The notes: a model not told the origin generated them from the sequence alone. Numbered from the stretch's first letter, positions 42,534 to 51,587 are shown. The stretch is DNA of 64,000 bases from Streptomyces mangrovisoli (GCF_000974985.2 NZ_LAVA02000001.1:62001-126000); one strand, 5' to 3'. Translations and numbers: made by a program.

Positions 42534-42548
42534 CTGACGGACTGTCAG
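42534..42548. promoter_or_regulatory. CTGACG-N3-CGTCAG operator, site 4
   Basis: CTGACGGACTGTCAG, with one mismatch, lies immediately upstream of the flavin reductase gene (start 42517) and downstream of the hydratase gene. Confidence 0.8.
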
Positions 42549-42614
42549 ATAGGAAGGGGTGCGGGCCCCTCGGCCGCGCCGCGACCGCGTACGGCCGCCG
42601 CGGCCGCGTACGGC

Positions 42615-43412
42615 TCAACGGCCCCGGAACTCGGGGCTTCTGCGCTCCACGAAGCTCGCCACGCCCTCCCGGGCGTCCGCCGTGGTCATGTTGATCTCCT
42701 GGGCGGCGGCCTCGGCGGCGAAGGCGGCGGCACGGTCGCCGTCCAGGGAGGCATTGACCAGCTGCTTGGTGAGCGCGAGGGCCCGGGTCGGACCGGTCGC
42801 GAGCCGCCCCGCCCACTCCAGGGCCGCCTTCTCCAACTCCCCTTCCGCAACGACCCGGTTGACCAGGCCGAGCCGCTCCGCGTCGGCGGCGGACAGCGCG
42901 TCCCCGAAGAACATCAGCTCCTTCGCCCGCCGCGGTCCGAGCAGCCGGGGCAGCAGATACGCGCCGCCGCCGTCCGGGACCAGCCCGCGCCGCACGAACA
43001 CCTCGATGAACCGGGCCGATTCGGCGGCCAGCACCAGGTCGCAGGCGAGCGCGAGATGCGCGCCGAGTCCGGCCGCGGTGCCGTTGACCGCCGCGATCAC
43101 CGGCTTCTCGCAGTCCAGTACGGCGGCCACCAGGCGCTGCGCGCCCAGCCGGAGCGTGCGCGCCACGTCCCCGGCGACCCGCTCCCCGGACGCGGGCGCC
43201 CCGCGCAGATCGGCGCCCGCGCAGAAGCCGCGCCCGGTCCCGGTCAGCACCACGGCCCGTGCCGCCGGGTCGGCCGAGGCGTCCCCGAGCAGCTCGATCA
43301 CCCGCTCGCGCTGGGCCGGTGTGAGGGCGTTGAGGGCCTCGGGGCGGTCCAGGGTGATGCGTACGACCGGGCCGAGGACCTCGTGCCGTACGGAGGTGGC
43401 GTCGCCGGTCAC
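42615..43412 (-). CDS. enoyl-CoA hydratase
   Basis: A 265-residue crotonase-family enzyme. It shows ITLDRPEALNALTPAQ, the CoA/oxyanion block GRGFCAGADLRG, AAVNGTAAGLGAHLALACDLVLAAESARF, and VRRGLVPDGGGAYLLPRLLG where hydratases keep one catalytic acidic residue. This resembles PaaG-type hydratase/isomerases. Its GTG start overlaps the stop of the upstream acyl-CoA synthetase gene (GTGA), so the two are co-translated from the promoter with sites 5 and 6. Confidence 0.9.
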   Translation of the reverse strand: MTGDATSVRHEVLGPVVRITLDRPEALNALTPAQRERVIELLGDASADPAARAVVLTGTGRGFCAGADLRGAPASGERVAGDVARTLRLGAQRLVAAVLDCEKPVIAAVNGTAAGLGAHLALACDLVLAAESARFIEVFVRRGLVPDGGGAYLLPRLLGPRRAKELMFFGDALSAADAERLGLVNRVVAEGELEKAALEWAGRLATGPTRALALTKQLVNASLDGDRAAAFAAEAAAQEINMTTADAREGVASFVERRSPEFRGR

Positions 43413-45637
43413 CGGCACACCACCAGCGCGTCGAGGGCCACCGCGCCCTGCCCGCGGCCCAGCACCATCAGCGGGTTGACGTCCAGCTCGGCGATGTCGT
43501 CGCCCAGCTCCAGGGCCATGCGCTGGACGCGCAGCACCACCTCGACCAGCGCGTCGAGGTCGGCGGGCGGCCGGCCGCGGACCCCGTCGAGCAGGGCCCG
43601 GCCGCGCAGTTCGTCGATCATGGCGTGGGCCTGGTCCTCGCCGAACGGAGGCACCCGCACCGCCGCGTCCCGCAACACCTCCACCAGCACCCCGCCGAGC
43701 CCCACGGTCACCGTCGGCCCGAACAGCTCGTCGTGGCCCACCCCGACGACCATCTCGACGCCCTGCTCGACCATCTGGCACACCAGTACGCCGTCCAGCC
43801 CGACGCCCTCGTAGCGGGCGATGTCGGTCAGCTCGCGGTAGGTGTCACGGACCTGGCTCGCGGACGTCAGGCCGATCTTCACCAGGCCCAGCTCGGTCTT
43901 GTGCGCGATCCGGGCGCCGGAGGCCTTCATCACCACCGGGTAGCCGATCTGCGCCGCCGCCCGCACGGCCGCCGCCGCGCTGGTGACCAGCTGCTCGCGC
44001 GGCACCCGGATGCCGTACGCCCGCAGCAGCTGCTTCGCCGCGTGCTCGCTCAGCTGCTGCCCCGGCCGGAGCAGCGCGCGTGCCTTGCGATACGACGGCG
44101 AGGGGGTGCGCGGGGCCTCGTCGAAGGGGGAGCGGTAGCCGTCGGTGAAGCGGTGGTGGGCGAGGTGGGCGCGGACGGCGGTGAGGCAGTTGCCGAGCGT
44201 GCGGAAGGTGGCGACGCGTGAGGAGCCGAGCAGCGTCTCGCGGTAGGCGGGCTCGGTGCCCACCGGCGACCCCCAGACCACGCAGACCAGCTTGTCCGTG
44301 GTCTCCGCCGCGTCCACCAGGTCCCGCACCAGCCGGTCGCTGAGCGGCGGGAAGGGCCCGGTGACCGGACAGACCAGCACGCCCACCGCGGGGTCGGCGA
44401 GGATCGCGTCGATGATCTTCCGGCCGCGCTCGTCGCCCACCGGATGCCCGCCGTTGTCGACCGGGTTGGCCACGTTCAGGTACGCGGGTATCCACTGGTG
44501 CAGCTCGGCCTGCTTGGCCGTGGACAGCTCCGGCAGCCGCAGCCCGGCGGCGGTCGCGAGGTCGGCGGCGTGCGCGCCGGTGCCGCCGGAGATCGAGTAG
44601 ATCACCACGCCGTCGGCGCGCGGGGGCCGCGCGCGGGCCAGCAGCGCGGCGGTGTCCTGGAGCTCGTCCAGGCCGTCCACCCGGATCACCCCGAACTGCC
44701 GGAAGGCGGCGTCCACGACGTCGTCCGCGCCGGTCAGCTTGCCGGTGTGGGAGGCGGCTGTGCGCGATCCGGCCTCGGTGCGGCCCACCTTCACGACGAC
44801 CACGGGCACCCCCCGGCGGGCGGCCCGGTCGGCGGCCAGCAGGAACGCGCGGCCGTCCTTGAGGCCCTCGACGTAGGCGGCTATGGCGCCGACCTCGGGC
44901 CGCTCGGCGAACCAGGAGACGAAGTCGGCGCTCTCCAGGTCGGCCTCGTTGCCGGTCGGGGCCCAGTGCGAGACGCGGATGCCGAGCTCCTGGAGGGCGA
45001 AGACCGGCCGGCCCTGGTGCCCGGACTGGGTGATCAGCGCGATGGCCGGCCCGTCCAGGTCGGCGCGGAACTCCTCGAAGGCGTTGAGGTTGGTGTTCGG
45101 GCCGAGCAGCCGTATCCCCGAGCGGGCGACGGCGGCGGCCAGCCGCTCCTGCGCGGCGGCCCCCCGCTCGCCGGTCTCCGCGAAGCCCGAGGCGAAGACG
45201 ACGGCGAACCGCGCCTTGGCCTCGGCGAGTTCCTCGATCACCGGCAGCGGGTCGGCGACCAGCAGCACGGCGAGGTCGACCTGCTCGGGCAGGTCGGCGA
45301 CGGACGGCACGCACGGGATGCCGAAGACGGCCGGGCGGGCCGGGTGCACCGGGTGCAGCCGGGCCCCGACCCGCTCGGCCCAGGCCAGGAGCTGCCGGGT
45401 GACCCCGGTGTTGGGCCGCCCCTCGCCGTCGGAGGCGCCGATCACGGCGACCGACTCCGGCCGGAAGAACCGCTCCAGATCGGGTACGTCCGTATGCAGC
45501 GGCCGGCCGCTGACGTCGAGGTCGCCCGCGTCGGCCGCCCGGCCGTGCACGGTGGGCCCGGGCCGCGGGTCGTCACAGGCGACTACCCGGGCCCGGCGGG
45601 CGTCGGTGGTGAGGGTGCCATGGGTTGATCCAAGCAT
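43409..45637 (-). CDS. NDP-forming acyl-CoA synthetase (acetate--CoA ligase, ADP-forming, type)
   Basis: A 742-residue fused enzyme. A CoA-binding Rossmann domain (about 50-185, FFRPESVAVIGASDGEGRPNTG) is followed by a succinyl-CoA-ligase-like domain with the phospho-histidine region AASHTGKLTGADDVV near 300. An ATP-grasp domain closes the C terminus (about 525-742, YPVVMKASGARIAHKTELGLVKIGL and LDVNPLMVLG). It interconverts acyl-CoA and acid with ADP/ATP. The N-terminal 50 residues are extra and may be a start overcall; a GTG in the segment PTVHGRAADAG is possible. Two strong operators lie 35-75 bases upstream. Confidence 0.88.
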   Translation of the reverse strand: MLGSTHGTLTTDARRARVVACDDPRPGPTVHGRAADAGDLDVSGRPLHTDVPDLERFFRPESVAVIGASDGEGRPNTGVTRQLLAWAERVGARLHPVHPARPAVFGIPCVPSVADLPEQVDLAVLLVADPLPVIEELAEAKARFAVVFASGFAETGERGAAAQERLAAAVARSGIRLLGPNTNLNAFEEFRADLDGPAIALITQSGHQGRPVFALQELGIRVSHWAPTGNEADLESADFVSWFAERPEVGAIAAYVEGLKDGRAFLLAADRAARRGVPVVVVKVGRTEAGSRTAASHTGKLTGADDVVDAAFRQFGVIRVDGLDELQDTAALLARARPPRADGVVIYSISGGTGAHAADLATAAGLRLPELSTAKQAELHQWIPAYLNVANPVDNGGHPVGDERGRKIIDAILADPAVGVLVCPVTGPFPPLSDRLVRDLVDAAETTDKLVCVVWGSPVGTEPAYRETLLGSSRVATFRTLGNCLTAVRAHLAHHRFTDGYRSPFDEAPRTPSPSYRKARALLRPGQQLSEHAAKQLLRAYGIRVPREQLVTSAAAAVRAAAQIGYPVVMKASGARIAHKTELGLVKIGLTSASQVRDTYRELTDIARYEGVGLDGVLVCQMVEQGVEMVVGVGHDELFGPTVTVGLGGVLVEVLRDAAVRVPPFGEDQAHAMIDELRGRALLDGVRGRPPADLDALVEVVLRVQRMALELGDDIAELDVNPLMVLGRGQGAVALDALVVCR

Positions 45638-45671
45638 CGGTCCGCCCGCTCCTGTGTGACAGCTCCGTTAA

Positions 45672-45686
45672 CTGACGCTCTGTCAG
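45672..45686. promoter_or_regulatory. CTGACG-N3-CGTCAG operator, site 5
   Basis: CTGACGCTCTGTCAG, with one mismatch, is the nearer of two sites upstream of the acyl-CoA synthetase gene starting at 45637. Confidence 0.8.
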
Positions 45687-45695
45687 ATTACTGAA

Positions 45696-45710
45696 CTGAC
45701 GCAGCGTCAG
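45696..45710. promoter_or_regulatory. CTGACG-N3-CGTCAG operator, site 6
   Basis: CTGACGCAGCGTCAG is a perfect match, 24 bases from site 5 centre to centre. That is just over two helical turns, allowing two dimers to bind on nearly the same face. Confidence 0.82.
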
Positions 45711-45791
45711 GAACTGTCGTGCGGGAAAAGCCGGAGGAGCGGGCGGATCCGGGGCGCGGTCCGTGCGCCGGGACCGCCCGCCACCACGGAC

Positions 45792-47327
45792 TCAGAGCGT
45801 CGCCAGCACCTCCTTCGCCACCCGCTCGCCGGAGCGGACCGCGCCGTCCATGAAGCCGTTCCAGTACGTCGAGGTCTCCGTGCCCGCCCAGTGGATCCCG
45901 TCCACCGGCGCGCGCAGGGCCGGCCCGTACGCCGTCAGCACGCCCGGTGGGGCGAACGCCACCGGACCGCCGCGCGAGAAGCCCTCGTCGTCCCAGCGCT
46001 GCACCACGAAGGAGGTGGGCGAAGCGGCCCTGCTCCCGAAGTAGTTGACGTAGTCCTTGAGCACGGCCGCCTTGATGTCGGCCACGCTCGCGGCGTCGTA
46101 CGCCCGCATCTCGTCGGCCTCGATGAAGCCCATGAGCGCGCCGTAGGAGCCGTCCGGCGGGGAGTTGTCGAAGGTCGAGCGGACCGCCCCGGAGTCGCTC
46201 ACCACCTGCCCGTTGAGGCCGTCGGCCCGCCAGAACGGGGTGTCGTAGACCGCGATCGCCTTGCCGATCGAGCCCATCGGCAGGCGCTGGGCGAGCTGGT
46301 CCCGGGCGGCCGGCAGCAGCGGGTCGAAGGCGATACGGGCCGCCAGCGGGGGCGGCAGGGCGACGACGACCCTGCTCGCGTGCACGGTGACGCCGTCGGC
46401 GGCCACGGAATACGAGCCGCCGGAGCGGGTCACCGAGCGGACCGGCGCGTTCAGCACCACCCGGTCGCCGAGCGTCGCGGCCAGCTTGAGGGGCACCTGC
46501 TGGGAGCCGCCGACGAACCGGGACTCCTGCGCGCCGCCCGCCGTGTCGGTGAGGCGTTCCAGGGTGCCGGGGGTCGACTCGTTCCCGGCGGCGGCGATGT
46601 AGAACAGGACGTACAGCAGCGAGAGTTCGCGCGGCTGGGCGGAGAAGATCGAGGTGCAGGCCACGTCCAGCAGGAACTTGGCCGACGGCACGACCGCGTT
46701 GGCGTTCAGCCAGCTCTCGAAGGTCTGCTTGTCCCACTCGGCCGCCTTGGCCGCGGTCCAGGGCGCGTCCACCGGCACCTGCGCGGCCATGCTGTCGAGT
46801 TCGGACTGCACGATCGCCGCGTTCGCGAGCCCCGCGGCGTCCACCGGCGGCACCGAGCCGAGCAGCCCGTCGGTGGCGTACGGCGTGCGGGTGCCGTCCT
46901 TGTAGAGCAGGTTCTTGCCGGTGTTGTACGTCGTGAAGGTGGCCACCCCGAGCGAGTCGGCGAGCGCCTTGACGCGGTCCTGGGTGGGGCCGACGAACTC
47001 GCCGCCGCCCTCGGTGAAACCGCCGTTCGCGAGGGCGAGGTTGACCACCCGGCCGCCGACCCGGTCGCGGGCCTCCAGGACGGCCACGGACCGGCCGCCG
47101 GCCACCAGGTCGCGGGCCGCGGTGAGACCGGCGAGCCCGCCGCCGACCACGGCCACGTCGACGGTGCGGTCCGCGGCGGCGAAGGCGGGCGGGGCGGCGG
47201 CCGTGCCGAGCGCCGCGGCCCCGGCCGTCGCGGCGGCACCGCCGAGCAGGGAGCGCCGGGTCAGCCGGGGTGCGGGTGCGGGTGCGGGCGCGGTCATGCG
47301 GGGGGAGTGCTGTCTTTCATGGGCCAC
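45792..47327 (-). CDS. Tat-exported flavin monoamine oxidase
   Basis: A 511-residue amine oxidase-family flavoprotein that oxidises amines to aldehydes, releasing ammonia and peroxide. A twin-arginine signal, RLTRRSLLGGAAATAGAAALG, ends near AFA at about residue 50. The FAD site VDVAVVGGGLAGLTAARDL follows, then EARDRVGGRV and the C-terminal WAGTETSTYWNGFMDGAVRSG. The GTG at 47327 is supported by GGAGGA seven bases upstream; the ATG ten codons later has no ribosome site. No operator palindrome is attached, so it may be unrelated to the neighbouring regulon. Confidence 0.9.
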   Translation of the reverse strand: MAHERQHSPRMTAPAPAPAPRLTRRSLLGGAAATAGAAALGTAAAPPAFAAADRTVDVAVVGGGLAGLTAARDLVAGGRSVAVLEARDRVGGRVVNLALANGGFTEGGGEFVGPTQDRVKALADSLGVATFTTYNTGKNLLYKDGTRTPYATDGLLGSVPPVDAAGLANAAIVQSELDSMAAQVPVDAPWTAAKAAEWDKQTFESWLNANAVVPSAKFLLDVACTSIFSAQPRELSLLYVLFYIAAAGNESTPGTLERLTDTAGGAQESRFVGGSQQVPLKLAATLGDRVVLNAPVRSVTRSGGSYSVAADGVTVHASRVVVALPPPLAARIAFDPLLPAARDQLAQRLPMGSIGKAIAVYDTPFWRADGLNGQVVSDSGAVRSTFDNSPPDGSYGALMGFIEADEMRAYDAASVADIKAAVLKDYVNYFGSRAASPTSFVVQRWDDEGFSRGGPVAFAPPGVLTAYGPALRAPVDGIHWAGTETSTYWNGFMDGAVRSGERVAKEVLATL

Positions 47328-47470
47328 GTGCGTCCTCCGTCAGGGCGAGAGGGATGTGGAGCAGGAAAGCTGAGCAGTGCTCACATTCTGGTCCCGCGCG
47401 GCGGCGCGGTACAGCTCTCCCGCCACATCCGTCCCGCCGTCAACGAAAGCCGCACGTAGGCGAGTTGAAT

Positions 47471-47528
47471 TTCCCGGGGCTTCCCGGGGCTTCCCGGGGC
47501 TTCCCGGGGCTTCCCGGGGCTTCCGGGG
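47471..47528. repeat. 10-bp tandem repeat TTCCCGGGGC
   Basis: Five exact copies (47471-47520) and a partial sixth lie between the amine oxidase start and the monooxygenase stop, 55 bases past the latter's stop on its own strand. Related C/G runs continue to about 47570. Confidence 0.92.
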
Positions 47529-47582
47529 TTCTCCGGCCCCCGGCCCCCGTTTCCCGTTTCCCGGGCCCGGGCGTCCGCCGGA

Positions 47583-48791
47583 TCAGACCGGCAGCCGGGA
47601 CAGCTTCCCGTCCGCCTGCCGGGCGACGGCCTTCGCGATCTTCTCCGCGTCGATGGCCATCTCGCGGAACATGCCGCTGATGGGGTTGGAGAAGCCGGTG
47701 AAGTACAGGCCGGGCGTGTCCTGCGGGGTACGGGCGCCGTGCGCGAGAGGCCGGCCGCGCTCGTCCAGCACCCCGAGGTGGCCGACGAGTTCCTCCAGAC
47801 CCCGGCGGTAGCCGGTCGCGGCGACCACGGCGTCCGGCTCGGCGACGGTGCCGTCGGCGAGGACCACCTTGCCGTCCTCGAAGGACGAGACGGCCGCGAC
47901 CACCTCGATCCGGCCCCGGCGCACCGCGTCGATCAGGCCGACGTCCTGCACCGGGATCGCCCCCTGCTTCACCCGCGAGTACAGGCCGGTGTCGGGGCGG
48001 GGCAGACCGTGCGCGGAGAGGTCCGGCACGCTGATCCGGGCCATCGGCCGGGCCAGCCGGTCGACGAGCCCGACGGGCAGCCGCCGTACCGCCACGGCCG
48101 TGTACTGGGCGGCCCAGCCGGCCGTGGAGCGGCGCACGATGTGCGGGGCCGTGCGGACCGCGAGCCGGACCCGGCCCGCGCCGCCCTCGACCAGGTCGAC
48201 GGCTATCTCGGCGCCGGTGTTGCCGATGCCGACCACCAGCACGTCCCGGCCGGTGAAGGGCTCGGCGTTGCGGTAGGCGGAGGCGTGCCGGAAGTCGCCG
48301 GTCCAGTCCTTGAGGCCGGGCCAGTCGGGCACCTTCGGGGTGTGGTTGAAGCCGGTGGCGACGACCACCGCGCCGCCGGTCAGCTCCCGGCCGCCGGTGG
48401 CGTGCAGCAGCCAGCCGGTGCCGTCGGCCGTGCGCTCGACGCGGGAGACCTCGACGCCGGTCACGATCTCCAGGTCGTGGTGCTCGGCGTACTTCTCCAG
48501 ATAGCGCACCACGTTGTCGCGGGAGACCCAGCGCCCGAACCGGCGCGGGATGGGCAGCCCCGGCAGGGCGGACAGCCGGCGGGTGGTGTGCAGGTGCAGC
48601 CGGTCGTAGTGGCCGCGCCAGGAGGCGCCCACGGCGTCCGACCGCTCCAGCACGACCGCGCGTATGCCCCGGGCCCGCAGCGCGTGCGCGGCGGCCAGTC
48701 CGCCGGGGCCGCCGCCTATGACGTAGACGGGTCGGTCGGCGGCCGGGGAGGCCGGTGCCGCGGAGGTCGGGGACGTGGAGGAGTCGGTCAT
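47583..48791 (-). CDS. flavin-containing monooxygenase-like NAD(P)-binding protein
   Basis: A 402-residue FMO/Baeyer-Villiger-like protein. It has two dinucleotide motifs, VYVIGGGPGGLAAAHALRARG (FAD, about 28-48) and VLVVGIGNTGAEIAVDL (NADPH, about 190-206). Between them is GFNHTPKVPDWPGL, close to the FMO fingerprint. YFTGFSNPISGMFREM lies near the end. It may oxygenate a ketone, amine or sulfide. MTDSSTSP at 48791 was taken as start, with a GTG six codons upstream as alternative; neither has a clear ribosome site. It is divergent from DoxX across a gap holding operator site 7. Confidence 0.85.
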   Translation of the reverse strand: MTDSSTSPTSAAPASPAADRPVYVIGGGPGGLAAAHALRARGIRAVVLERSDAVGASWRGHYDRLHLHTTRRLSALPGLPIPRRFGRWVSRDNVVRYLEKYAEHHDLEIVTGVEVSRVERTADGTGWLLHATGGRELTGGAVVVATGFNHTPKVPDWPGLKDWTGDFRHASAYRNAEPFTGRDVLVVGIGNTGAEIAVDLVEGGAGRVRLAVRTAPHIVRRSTAGWAAQYTAVAVRRLPVGLVDRLARPMARISVPDLSAHGLPRPDTGLYSRVKQGAIPVQDVGLIDAVRRGRIEVVAAVSSFEDGKVVLADGTVAEPDAVVAATGYRRGLEELVGHLGVLDERGRPLAHGARTPQDTPGLYFTGFSNPISGMFREMAIDAEKIAKAVARQADGKLSRLPV

Positions 48792-48923
48792 GAACCGGAG
48801 CGTAATCACACACCGTGTTGATGGGTCTCGGTCAAGAGGGGAATTGGTTGCGGATTGATCACGCCTGGTGGACGGGCGGGTGCCGCTCGTGGCGTACCCG
48901 ACCTGGTCGCATCCGGACGCGGC

Positions 48924-48956
48924 GGTGCCGGGCCCTGGCGGCGAGGGCCCGGCACC
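48924..48956. terminator. terminator-like hairpin inside a divergent gap
   Basis: GGTGCCGGGCCCT (48924-48936) and its exact complement (48944-48956) flank a 7-base loop. A 13-bp GC stem is unexpected here because genes on both sides start rather than end. It may be an attenuator or the remnant of a lost gene. Confidence 0.6.
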
Positions 48957-48991
48957 GTGGGTGACGGAGGGTGCGGCGCGCTCCTCTGCCG

Positions 48992-49080
48992 GGTGCGGAC
49001 GCGGGTGAGGCGGTCCTCCCGCGTGTAGGTGCGGACGCGGGTGAGGCGGTCCTCCCGCGCGAAGGTGCGGACGTGACGAA
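48992..49080. repeat. 36-bp tandem duplication
   Basis: Units at 48992-49027 and 49028-49063 are nearly identical, both starting GGTGCGGACGCGGGTGAGGC, with a partial third unit following. They lie in the 390-base gap between the monooxygenase and DoxX genes. No gene was found there. Confidence 0.88.
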
Positions 49081-49137
49081 GCCGGTTCGCGGCGATCCGC
49101 CGCACCGCTCTTGCGGAACCGGCGCCGGTCCGCTGAA

Positions 49138-49152
49138 CTGACGTACCGTCAG
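49138..49152. promoter_or_regulatory. CTGACG-N3-CGTCAG operator, site 7
   Basis: CTGACGTACCGTCAG is a perfect match, 30 bases upstream of the DoxX gene ATG at 49182. Confidence 0.82.
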
Positions 49153-49181
49153 ATACCGGCGTCGGCGGAACGGGGTGTCTC

Positions 49182-49631
49182 ATGGACACGATCTGGCTCG
49201 GCGGCGGGGCATGGCTGGCCGTGCTCCGCATCGGCCTCGGGCTGTGGTGGCTGGAGAGCTGGCGGCACAAGGACAAGAAGACCTGGTTCCAGGGCGCGGG
49301 CATCACCTGGGCGGCGGACGTGGCGGCCAAGCACCGCTGGGCGGCGGTGCGTTCGGGCTTCGACACGGTGGTACGGCCCCGGCCCCGGGCGATGGCGTAC
49401 GTCGTCGCCTACGCGGAACTCGCGCTCGGCCTCGGCCTGATCCTCGGCCTGCTGACGCCGGTGGCCCTGATCGGCGGGCTGCTGCTCAACGCGGCGTACT
49501 TCACCCTCATGATCCACGACTGGGCCGAGCAGGGGCAGAACGCGATGATGGCGCTGATCTCGGTGGTCGCGCTGTTCGCGATGTCCTGGCAGACCTGGTC
49601 GCTGGACAGCGCGCTGGGCTGGTTCGGATGA
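49182..49631 (+). CDS. DoxX-family membrane protein
   Basis: A 149-residue protein with four hydrophobic helices: WLAVLRIGLGLWWLESW, MAYVVAYAELALGLGLILGLL, VALIGGLLLNAAYFTLM and MMALISVVALFAM. It belongs to the DoxX/thiosulfate-quinone oxidoreductase small-subunit family; in actinobacteria DoxX proteins are linked to membrane redox or oxidative stress. Here it is co-translated with a DUF35 protein (ATGA overlap) and controlled by operator site 7. That makes it part of the catabolic set, possibly for electron transfer or substrate entry. The function is inferred only. Confidence 0.85.
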   Translation: MDTIWLGGGAWLAVLRIGLGLWWLESWRHKDKKTWFQGAGITWAADVAAKHRWAAVRSGFDTVVRPRPRAMAYVVAYAELALGLGLILGLLTPVALIGGLLLNAAYFTLMIHDWAEQGQNAMMALISVVALFAMSWQTWSLDSALGWFG

Positions 49632-50023
49632 GCGGCCGCCACGACCTGCCCGACATCGACGCGTTCACCCGGCCCTACTGGGAGGCGGCCGCGCGGGGGC
49701 ACCTGCTGGTGCGCCGCTGCCGGGCCTGCGGGCGGGCGCACCACTACCCGCGCGAGTTCTGCCCGCACTGCTGGAGCGACGAGGTGGAGTGGGAGCCGGC
49801 CTGCGGCCGGGCCGCGCTCTACACGTGGTCGGTGGTGCACCGCCATCAGCTCCCGCCCTTCGACGCGCGCACGCCGTACGTCGCCGCGGTCGTGGACCTG
49901 GAGGAGGGGCCCCGCGTGGCGACCGAGGTGGTGGCGTGCGCGCCGGACGAACTGCGTCCGGGTATGGCCCTGGTGGCGGAGTTCCGGGAGGGAGTGGTGG
50001 TGTTCCGGCCGGAAAATCCGTGA
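49628..50023 (+). CDS. Zn-ribbon OB-fold (DUF35) protein, copy 1
   Basis: A 131-residue protein. An N-terminal helix (DLPDIDAFTRPYWEAAARGHLLVRRC) is followed by a rubredoxin-like zinc ribbon CRACG...CPHC (residues about 30-48) and an OB fold (YTWSVVHRHQ, VVDLEEGPRVATEVV). DUF35 proteins are obligate partners of thiolase-like enzymes such as the steroid aldolase Ltp2 and bind acyl-CoA. The thiolase-like gene at 52619 is the nearest candidate partner, 2.6 kb away and separately transcribed. It overlaps DoxX by four bases. Confidence 0.9.
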   Translation: MSGRHDLPDIDAFTRPYWEAAARGHLLVRRCRACGRAHHYPREFCPHCWSDEVEWEPACGRAALYTWSVVHRHQLPPFDARTPYVAAVVDLEEGPRVATEVVACAPDELRPGMALVAEFREGVVVFRPENP

Positions 50024-50056
50024 CGGCTGCCGCCGCGCCGACGGTTCAATGGGGGC

Positions 50057-50668
50057 ATGGCGCCGATACGTGAACGCTCCCACCTGCCCGCCCGGTCCGC
50101 ACCGCACGGCGACGGCCTGCTGCTGCGGCCCTGGGACCCCGGGTCCGAGACGGACGTCGCGGCCTGGCTGCACGGGCGCACCGACCCGGAGTTCCGGCGT
50201 TGGAACACGCCCTTGCAGGACACCACGGGCACCGACAGCGCCCGCGAGTCCCTGCGCGCGCAGGTGCAGCTCGGGGCCGACGGCGGCTGCGTCCCGTTCT
50301 GCGTCACGGACGCCGCGAGCGGCGCGGTGCTCGGGCATGTCGGCATCAACGCGATCAACCAGGTCATGCGGCTCGGGCTGGTCGGCTACTGGGTGCTTCC
50401 CGAGGCCCGCGGGCAGCGGGTCGCGACGCGGGCGCTGCGGCTCGCGACGGCCTGGGCGTTCGCCGAACTCGGGCTGCACCGCCTGGAGCTCGGGCACGCC
50501 CTCGGCCACGACGCGTCCTGCCGGACCGCGGCGGCCTGCGGGTTCCCCTACGAGGGCACCCTGCGGGAAGCGATGTGGGAATCGGGGCGCCGGGACGCGT
50601 TCCGGGACGTCCATCTGCACGCCCGGCTGGCGACGGACCCCGCGCCGCCCGCGACAGCGGGGCGGTGA
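50057..50668 (+). CDS. GNAT-family N-acetyltransferase (RimJ/RimL type)
   Basis: A 203-residue acetyltransferase. After an N-terminal GDGLLLRPWDPGSETD strand it has VGYWVLPEARGQRVATRALRLATAWAFAELGLHRLELGHA, where the R-G-Q-x-x-A segment binds the acetyl-CoA pyrophosphate. This resembles the RimJ/RimL group acting on protein N termini or small molecules. It is followed by a second GNAT gene three bases later, so the two form an operon. The acceptor is unknown, and no regulatory palindrome is attached. Confidence 0.87.
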   Translation: MAPIRERSHLPARSAPHGDGLLLRPWDPGSETDVAAWLHGRTDPEFRRWNTPLQDTTGTDSARESLRAQVQLGADGGCVPFCVTDAASGAVLGHVGINAINQVMRLGLVGYWVLPEARGQRVATRALRLATAWAFAELGLHRLELGHALGHDASCRTAAACGFPYEGTLREAMWESGRRDAFRDVHLHARLATDPAPPATAGR

Positions 50669-50671
50669 CGG

Positions 50672-51529
50672 ATGCCCTCAGCGGACTGGCACCTCACCGC
50701 CGACCTCGACGACTTCCTCTCCCGGGCCGGAGACTTCCTCGCCTCCCGCCCGGCGCCGCACACCGTGCCGCTGACGGTCACGGACACCCTGCGCCGGCAC
50801 GGGCTGCACGCGTACTCCGCGCAGGCGCCGCTGTTCGCGGTGCTGGAGGGCGGCGGGAAGGTCCGGGGCGCGGCCCTGCACACGTCGCCGCACCCGGTCC
50901 ATCTGACGGCCGTGGCCGAGGAGGAGGCCGAGGCCCTCGCCACCCGGCTCGCCGAGGCCGGGTACCCGGTGACGGGCGTCAACGGGGAGTCGGCCACGGC
51001 GGCGGCGTTCGCGCGGGTCTGGAGCGCGCTGACCGGTGCGGAGGGGGAGCTGTTGCGGCGGCAGCGGCTGTACCGGCTCGTGGAGCTGACCGTGCCCCGG
51101 CCGGTCCCGCCGGGCGGCGCCCGGGTGGCCGGCCCGGCCGACCGGGACCTGGTGGCCCGGTGGTACCAGGAGTTCCAGGCGGCCATCGGGTACGGCCCGG
51201 AGCACCGGTCCCCGCGGGACGCCCGGCGGTGGGCGGACCAGCGGATCGCCTACGGCGGCGTGACGTTCTGGGAGACGCCCGGCGACGGTCCGGTGTCCCT
51301 GGCCGGGCGGACGCGGGTGGTCGCGGGGCAGGTGCGGGTGGCGCCGGTCTACACCCCGGCCGAGTGGCGCGGGCGCGGGTACGCGGGCGCGGTCACGGCC
51401 GAGGTGAGCCGGGGGGACGGGAACGAGGTGCTGCTCTTCACGGACCTGGCGAATCCGACGAGCAACGCGCTGTATGTGCGGGTGGGTTACCGGCCGGTGG
51501 CCGACTTCGCGGTGTACGCCTTCGGCTGA
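50672..51529 (+). CDS. GNAT-family N-acetyltransferase
   Basis: A 285-residue protein with a long N-terminal half of unknown role and a C-terminal GNAT domain: GQVRVAPVYTPAEWRGRGYAGAVTAEVSR, in which RGRGYAG is the acetyl-CoA loop, then LFTDLANPTSNALYVRVGYRPV. The N-terminal half (ALHTSPHPVHLTAVAEEEAEALA) may be a second, degenerate GNAT fold. It is co-transcribed with the preceding acetyltransferase. The substrate is unknown. Confidence 0.85.
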   Translation: MPSADWHLTADLDDFLSRAGDFLASRPAPHTVPLTVTDTLRRHGLHAYSAQAPLFAVLEGGGKVRGAALHTSPHPVHLTAVAEEEAEALATRLAEAGYPVTGVNGESATAAAFARVWSALTGAEGELLRRQRLYRLVELTVPRPVPPGGARVAGPADRDLVARWYQEFQAAIGYGPEHRSPRDARRWADQRIAYGGVTFWETPGDGPVSLAGRTRVVAGQVRVAPVYTPAEWRGRGYAGAVTAEVSRGDGNEVLLFTDLANPTSNALYVRVGYRPVADFAVYAFG

Positions 51530-51587
51530 GACGGGGGCGATGGCGGGTCCCGGGGCCGTGGGGGCCGGTGGGGGCCGGTGGGGGTGA

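Noticed and set aside
47329..47343. CGTCAG half-site upstream of the amine oxidase gene
   Set aside because: The other arm does not match, and a single six-base half-site is expected by chance.
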